Virus record (IMG/VR): IMGVR_UViG_3300032731_001196
Span: 1 to 25,029 of that record
Source of the DNA: a virus
Direction: 5' to 3' (one strand)
Length of the DNA: 25,029 nucleotides
Program-made: the position numbers and the translations under genes
Shown here: piece after piece, positions 21,816 to 25,029 of the stretch
Position numbering within the stretch: the first letter of the stretch is position 1
How the letters are laid out: each line of letters starts with the position of its first letter
Notes under the pieces: model-generated
Told to the model about the DNA's origin: nothing
Seen by the model: the letters and a program-made list of their open reading frames with translations, nothing else
Databases searched by the model: none

Positions 21816-22214
21816 ATGTCACCATTACCAGCATTAGGATTAGGAGCAGGAACGGCTGCTGCAGGGATAGGCTCGTCTATCGCAACCGGAGGTATTCCGC
21901 TTCCCATCATCCTTGCGATCGTTGGGTCTTTGTTTGGAGATATCTTTGGAAAAAAAGAGGATCCCCTTTCAGATGCCCTGGATCTCAAGTCTCAGATGAA
22001 CACATTGGGCATGAAGCCACCATTCCAAAGTCCCTACATGCCCATGATGGACAAGACTATGGTCCAGGCCCTATTGAATCAGATGGGCAGGTCTGCAAAT
22101 TTTGGATGGCCCGAGGGAGCACAGATGGATACGAGCTTCATAGACAACGCCCTGGCACAGAGTTTTCCGCAGCCAGGCGCTGGAGGTATGAGGAGAATAG
22201 TAAGACAAGGATAG
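21816..22214 (+). CDS. Glycine-rich membrane-active virion protein
   Basis: 132 residues. Residues 5-45 are hydrophobic with small residues at regular spacing (LGAGTAAAGIGSSIATGG, then IPLPIILAIVGSLFGDIFG), a glycine-zipper type membrane-inserting segment. The C-terminal part is Met/Pro/Gln-rich (MKPPFQSPYMPMMD) with a short helix, and ends RRIVRQG. The location in the internal-protein cluster suggests a DNA-ejection or membrane-penetration protein. A holin is the main alternative, but no endolysin is next to it. GGAGG precedes the ATG. Confidence 0.6.
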   Translation: MSPLPALGLGAGTAAAGIGSSIATGGIPLPIILAIVGSLFGDIFGKKEDPLSDALDLKSQMNTLGMKPPFQSPYMPMMDKTMVQALLNQMGRSANFGWPEGAQMDTSFIDNALAQSFPQPGAGGMRRIVRQG

Positions 22215-22223
22215 GAGGCTTTT

Positions 22224-23732
22224 ATGGCCGATGATGTAACCAAAGTATATTGTTGTAAAAAATGGGAGAATGGAGTGCTGAAGAAGTACATGTCTCCACG
22301 GATGTGTAAGGGAGATGCTGTCTTATGCTCTGCTGCAGATCCCCCGAATCCAGACGAGGAGGGTGGTGGTGATGGTCAAGTCCACTGTTGCAAGAAATGG
22401 ATCAATGGGGTACTGAAGAAATTTAACAGCCCGACTCCATGCTCCGGAACTGCAGTTAAGTGCAGCGATCCGGATCCTCCAAAACCTCCGATCGTTGACC
22501 AAAAAGACTGTGAAGAGAAGTGTCATAGTAACCAGCAGTATCTTCTTCTGAAGGGACCAAAACCTGCAGAGGCAGCAGCCATGCTGAAGGCATGTCTCGA
22601 TAAATGTCAAGGGATTGAGACAACAGCTCCGTGTACCGGAGGAGTAAAGAGAGTAGACGCCACCTGTCCAACAGGATTTCATTCGAAAAAAGATGAGGCA
22701 AGTGGGGTGTGGTATTGCTGTCCAGACTCAGATCCCCTGAAACCTTGTGGTGAGAAGGAAGGGTACGAGCTGCAGGGAACCGGACTCCAGAAATGTAATG
22801 AAGGGTACACTCTGACAAGATCTTCTGATGGGAAAAATTGGTGCTGTAAGGACGATACCGTAACTCCTGGTGGTAATCCCTGTGACGAAGGTGGATATCA
22901 ACTCACCCAGGAAAATGGGTTTGCTGGTGGAGTCGGAGAAGGACAGTCGCCATGGGCAGAGATCCCAGGCACAACCAGGTCCGGAGATTGGGAAGGCCAC
23001 TATGTATGGAACGCGGAGAAGGGTAAATATGTAAACATCCAGACTCCGGACATCGGAGTAGACCTTGTCTGTAAAAAAGGATGGTTAAGAAAATCAGACA
23101 GCGAAGGTGGAATATGGTGCTGTCCCGATCCAAATGGTGACGACGATGGTGATGGAGATGATCTCGGGGAATTCAAATGGGATGAAGGACTTCAGGCACT
23201 ACTTGGCAGGATCCAGGATAGAGCAAACGAGCTGCTTGATTATCCCAGGGGCCTGAGACCTGAGGAGCGCCAGGCTGTAATAAATTATGCGATCGAGGGG
23301 GTTAAGGCTGGAGAGGCTGGAGAGAAACAACAATCGAGAGATGAGCTTGCAAGAATGGGAATGTTAGGATCCGGATTCGAGGCAAGTGAAAGCGCCAGGA
23401 TCACAAGAGAAACCAGGCAGGAGTCCGGAGATGTCCGTCGTGAGTTGGCCATCGATGAGCTCAACAGGAGATTCGCGGAGCTCATGGGAACCACCGGCAT
23501 GGCCCAGGGATTAACCGGCACACTTATGGAAAGCCAGCAGATCCCCGAGATCCTGAGCGCCGGCCGAAGATCTGAAGGCAGCGCAGCCATGAACGCTTTT
23601 CTCCAATACCTGGGGATGGGCAATCAAGGTAGTAGTGGATATAACGAGGCAATCATGGCTCAACTCTTTCGCGGAGGCGACAAAGGTGGCGACATGAGCT
23701 GGCTCTACTATCTCCCCTACCTAATTAAATAG
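22224..23732 (+). CDS. Cys-rich repeat protein with helical C-terminus
   Basis: 502 residues in three parts. Residues 1-300 contain 24 cysteines; residues 301-502 contain none. Two tandem repeats share exact spacing (residues 8-41, VYCCKKWENGVLKKYMSP, and 53-86, VHCCKKWINGVLKKFNSP), each CC-x16-C-x6-C. A twin CX3C pair lies at 96-100 and 124-128. Then follow three units C-x2-G-[FYW]...W-x-CC at 148-166, 191-208 and 283-300. Residues 302-313 (PDPNGDDDGDGDD) resemble a calcium loop. The C-terminal helices (QDRANELLDYPRGLRPEERQ, RRELAIDELNRRFAELMGT) look like internal or tail proteins of podoviruses. Extracellular disulfide knots or metal sites seem likely. Confidence 0.72.
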   Translation: MADDVTKVYCCKKWENGVLKKYMSPRMCKGDAVLCSAADPPNPDEEGGGDGQVHCCKKWINGVLKKFNSPTPCSGTAVKCSDPDPPKPPIVDQKDCEEKCHSNQQYLLLKGPKPAEAAAMLKACLDKCQGIETTAPCTGGVKRVDATCPTGFHSKKDEASGVWYCCPDSDPLKPCGEKEGYELQGTGLQKCNEGYTLTRSSDGKNWCCKDDTVTPGGNPCDEGGYQLTQENGFAGGVGEGQSPWAEIPGTTRSGDWEGHYVWNAEKGKYVNIQTPDIGVDLVCKKGWLRKSDSEGGIWCCPDPNGDDDGDGDDLGEFKWDEGLQALLGRIQDRANELLDYPRGLRPEERQAVINYAIEGVKAGEAGEKQQSRDELARMGMLGSGFEASESARITRETRQESGDVRRELAIDELNRRFAELMGTTGMAQGLTGTLMESQQIPEILSAGRRSEGSAAMNAFLQYLGMGNQGSSGYNEAIMAQLFRGGDKGGDMSWLYYLPYLIK

Positions 23733-23741
23733 GAGACAACA

Positions 23742-24710
23742 ATGCCAATAGATCTTAAAAGCATCGGGCAGGGAGCGCAGAAATTTCTCGCACAAATGCT
23801 GCCATACATAACGCAGCAAAAGTTCCAGAAAGAAATGCTGGACTATCAGACAAAAGCATGGCTCGAGAAGTCTCTGAAAGAATATGAAGCCTATGGTGGG
23901 ATCCAGGAGAAACTTCAAAGGCAATCGCAATTAAATGCGATCTTCGGAGATCTCAGTGGAGTGATATCAAAGGGAGTGGAAGACTCTCCATATCCTGGCA
24001 TTGAATATGTCAAGAGAGGCCAGCAGCTTGGAATTCCAATGGGTGACATCCAGGCGCCGACTCCAGAAATAGAGGGAGATATGACGGCGCAATACCAGGC
24101 GGTGGCTCTGCCATTGATCATGGCCAGGCTGAGTAACCAGCAGCCGACTGAAGAGCAAGTATCAAAAGCCATCGGCATGTTTGGCCAGGACGCTGTCTAC
24201 TCGATGATAGGTGACTTCGCCGGCGACGTGACCAAGAGGAAAGAGCAGGGACTCAGAGGCAGAGAGATTGGTGTTCAAGAGCAGACTGTCCCGATCCGGA
24301 GGAAAGAGGCCGAGACTTCTGCTGGCAACCTAGACTTAGAAAGCAAGGGAGGAAAGTCATTGAAGGAAATCCAGGCAGAGATCACCAAACTTTCTAACGA
24401 ACGAGACACACAGGTCCAGAAGTCTACCGGAATAGGATCTCCATTCGGAGCTCTCACTTCTTCACAAGGGAAAGTTGTTGCAGCGAAGATCGCAAAGATC
24501 GATATGAGACTAAGGCAAATTGAAGAGCTGACCGGCCAGAAGATCCTACCTGGACAAGAAGAGTATGCCATGTTTCAGAAGATGGCCCAGGAAAACATGC
24601 AAAGAGGATTAGAAATAAATTGGGAGCAGGCCCTCATCCTTGGGTATGATATCTATTGGCTTAAAGAATTACAGGACTCTATCGGAGCACCTGGCCAGAA
24701 GAAAAAATAA
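23742..24710 (+). CDS. Helical internal virion / ejection protein (predicted)
   Basis: 322 residues, almost all helical and charged. The N-terminus has amphipathic segments (IGQGAQKFLAQMLPYITQQK, FQKEMLDYQTKAWLEKSLKE). The middle has PIRRKEAETSAGNLDLESKG and coiled-coil-like EIQAEITKLSNERDTQ. The end is EINWEQALILGYDIYWLKEL and a Lys tail. No recognised family. It follows other probable ejection proteins and overlaps the next gene as TAATG. Composition (Gln, Lys, Glu, Ala) is like T7-type internal core proteins, which enter the host with the DNA. Confidence 0.6.
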   Translation: MPIDLKSIGQGAQKFLAQMLPYITQQKFQKEMLDYQTKAWLEKSLKEYEAYGGIQEKLQRQSQLNAIFGDLSGVISKGVEDSPYPGIEYVKRGQQLGIPMGDIQAPTPEIEGDMTAQYQAVALPLIMARLSNQQPTEEQVSKAIGMFGQDAVYSMIGDFAGDVTKRKEQGLRGREIGVQEQTVPIRRKEAETSAGNLDLESKGGKSLKEIQAEITKLSNERDTQVQKSTGIGSPFGALTSSQGKVVAAKIAKIDMRLRQIEELTGQKILPGQEEYAMFQKMAQENMQRGLEINWEQALILGYDIYWLKELQDSIGAPGQKKK

Positions 24711-25029
24711 TGGCGAACGGACAGGATTATTGGCAACAGATATTCGGGAGACCTCCAGGTGAATCACTCTTGGGCCCTGAAACTTCTCCAGCTCTAGGAA
24801 GCACACTTCAGGATCCACTAAAGTTGGGACCCGAGGATCCCCAGGGACCTATTCCAAGTAGTATGCCATGGGGAAATATCTTCGGCCGAGATCCTGGCCA
24901 GGAATTAGAGCCGGTAAAGGAGCCGGATACTTTTTTACAGAAAGCCAAAAAGGTCCTTGGCCAAGTCGGAGGGTTCATTAAGAAAGAGGCCCCGGCATTT
25001 GTGCTGCAGGATCCTGGACGCAGAGGAGC
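24710..25029 (+). CDS. Proline-rich virion protein, N-terminal fragment
   Basis: Open to the right edge; 106 residues are visible. It begins MANGQDYWQQIFGRPPGESL and is Pro/Gly-rich, with an internal near-repeat of W-x2-IFGR-x-PG-x: WQQIFGRPPGE near residue 8 and WGNIFGRDPGQE near residue 56. A helical, Lys-rich segment follows (FLQKAKKVLGQVGGFIKKEA). The start overlaps the upstream stop as TAATG. In podoviruses the largest ejection protein often occupies this place, sometimes with a lytic transglycosylase domain further on, but the visible part cannot confirm that. Confidence 0.6.
   Translation, partial: MANGQDYWQQIFGRPPGESLLGPETSPALGSTLQDPLKLGPEDPQGPIPSSMPWGNIFGRDPGQELEPVKEPDTFLQKAKKVLGQVGGFIKKEAPAFVLQDPGRRG

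Larger units (their letters stand above)
6..24299. repeat. Dispersed GATCCGG / CCGGATC word
   Basis: The 7-mer GATCCGG starts at 6, 99, 119, 398, 522, 1624, 1935, 3492, 6225, 7298, 7918, 10792, 11771, 12450, 14883, 15714, 16937, 18609, 19527, 19618, 20450, 22467, 23368 and 24293. Its complement CCGGATC starts at 525, 3663, 4028, 5589, 8928, 9305, 15717, 18218, 18707, 21317 and 22470. That is 35 occurrences where about 3 are expected by chance at equal base use. The word is read in different codon phases, so protein sequence alone does not explain it. Confidence 0.75.

Noticed and set aside
1-25029. tRNA genes, CRISPR arrays, integrase or att sites, IS elements
   Set aside because: I looked for cloverleaf arms, regularly spaced repeats, recombinase motifs and terminal inverted repeats and saw none that hold up; the only regular repeats are the short ones listed.

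Overview
This window is a tailed double-stranded DNA virus (Caudoviricetes) of podovirus-like layout, seen as a fragment: it is open at the right end inside a gene, and no genome terminus is recognisable. The host is not identifiable from the sequence. Strong Shine-Dalgarno sites and one clear sigma70-type promoter point to a bacterial host. Arginine is often encoded by AGA/AGG and Ile by ATC, and GC looks close to one half. No integrase, tRNA, rRNA, CRISPR array, IS element, lysis gene or DNA polymerase is visible.

Left arm (303-4769, minus strand): fifteen small genes, most joined by 1-8 base stop/start overlaps (ATGA, TAATG, TGATG, ATGAGTGA), so they look like one leftward operon. Most have no recognisable function. 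Exceptions are a MazG-type nucleotide pyrophosphohydrolase, a PD-(D/E)XK nuclease-like protein whose C-terminus lies in the -1 frame, a small conserved phage protein with an ISCWKLS core, two adjacent small Cys proteins and one membrane-anchored coiled-coil protein. A consensus promoter sits immediately before the first gene. A strong hairpin with an alternative pairing to the Shine-Dalgarno site precedes the second. Positions 1-302 hold no convincing gene, but do hold 10-bp phased repeats, a perfect hairpin and a possible terminator.

Divergent control region (4770-4948): promoters in both directions, and one copy of a composite repeat (GTGGAG-N13-GAGAGAGGGATCCCA) whose other copy lies at 4396-4429.

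Right arm (4949-25029, plus strand), virion module in classical order: a small basic protein, terminase small and large subunits, four small proteins, portal, an HTH/acidic/lysine-rich protein, scaffold, HK97-fold major capsid protein, neck and decoration-type proteins, a head-tail adaptor, a 1065-residue tail hub/stabiliser, three fibre-type proteins, a glycine-rich membrane-active protein, an unusual 24-cysteine protein, and two probable internal or ejection proteins, the last one cut by the window edge. Two virion proteins (7714-8097 and 13721-14101) are paralogues, and the adaptor and the tail hub share an inserted domain of about 95-105 residues.

At whole-window scale the 7-mer GATCCGG (or its complement) occurs 35 times, against about 3 expected, and GGATCC and TCCGGA palindromes are about eight- to tenfold over-represented. 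This is the most unusual global signal. The Cys-rich protein and the HTH-histone-like fusion between portal and scaffold are the most unusual genes.
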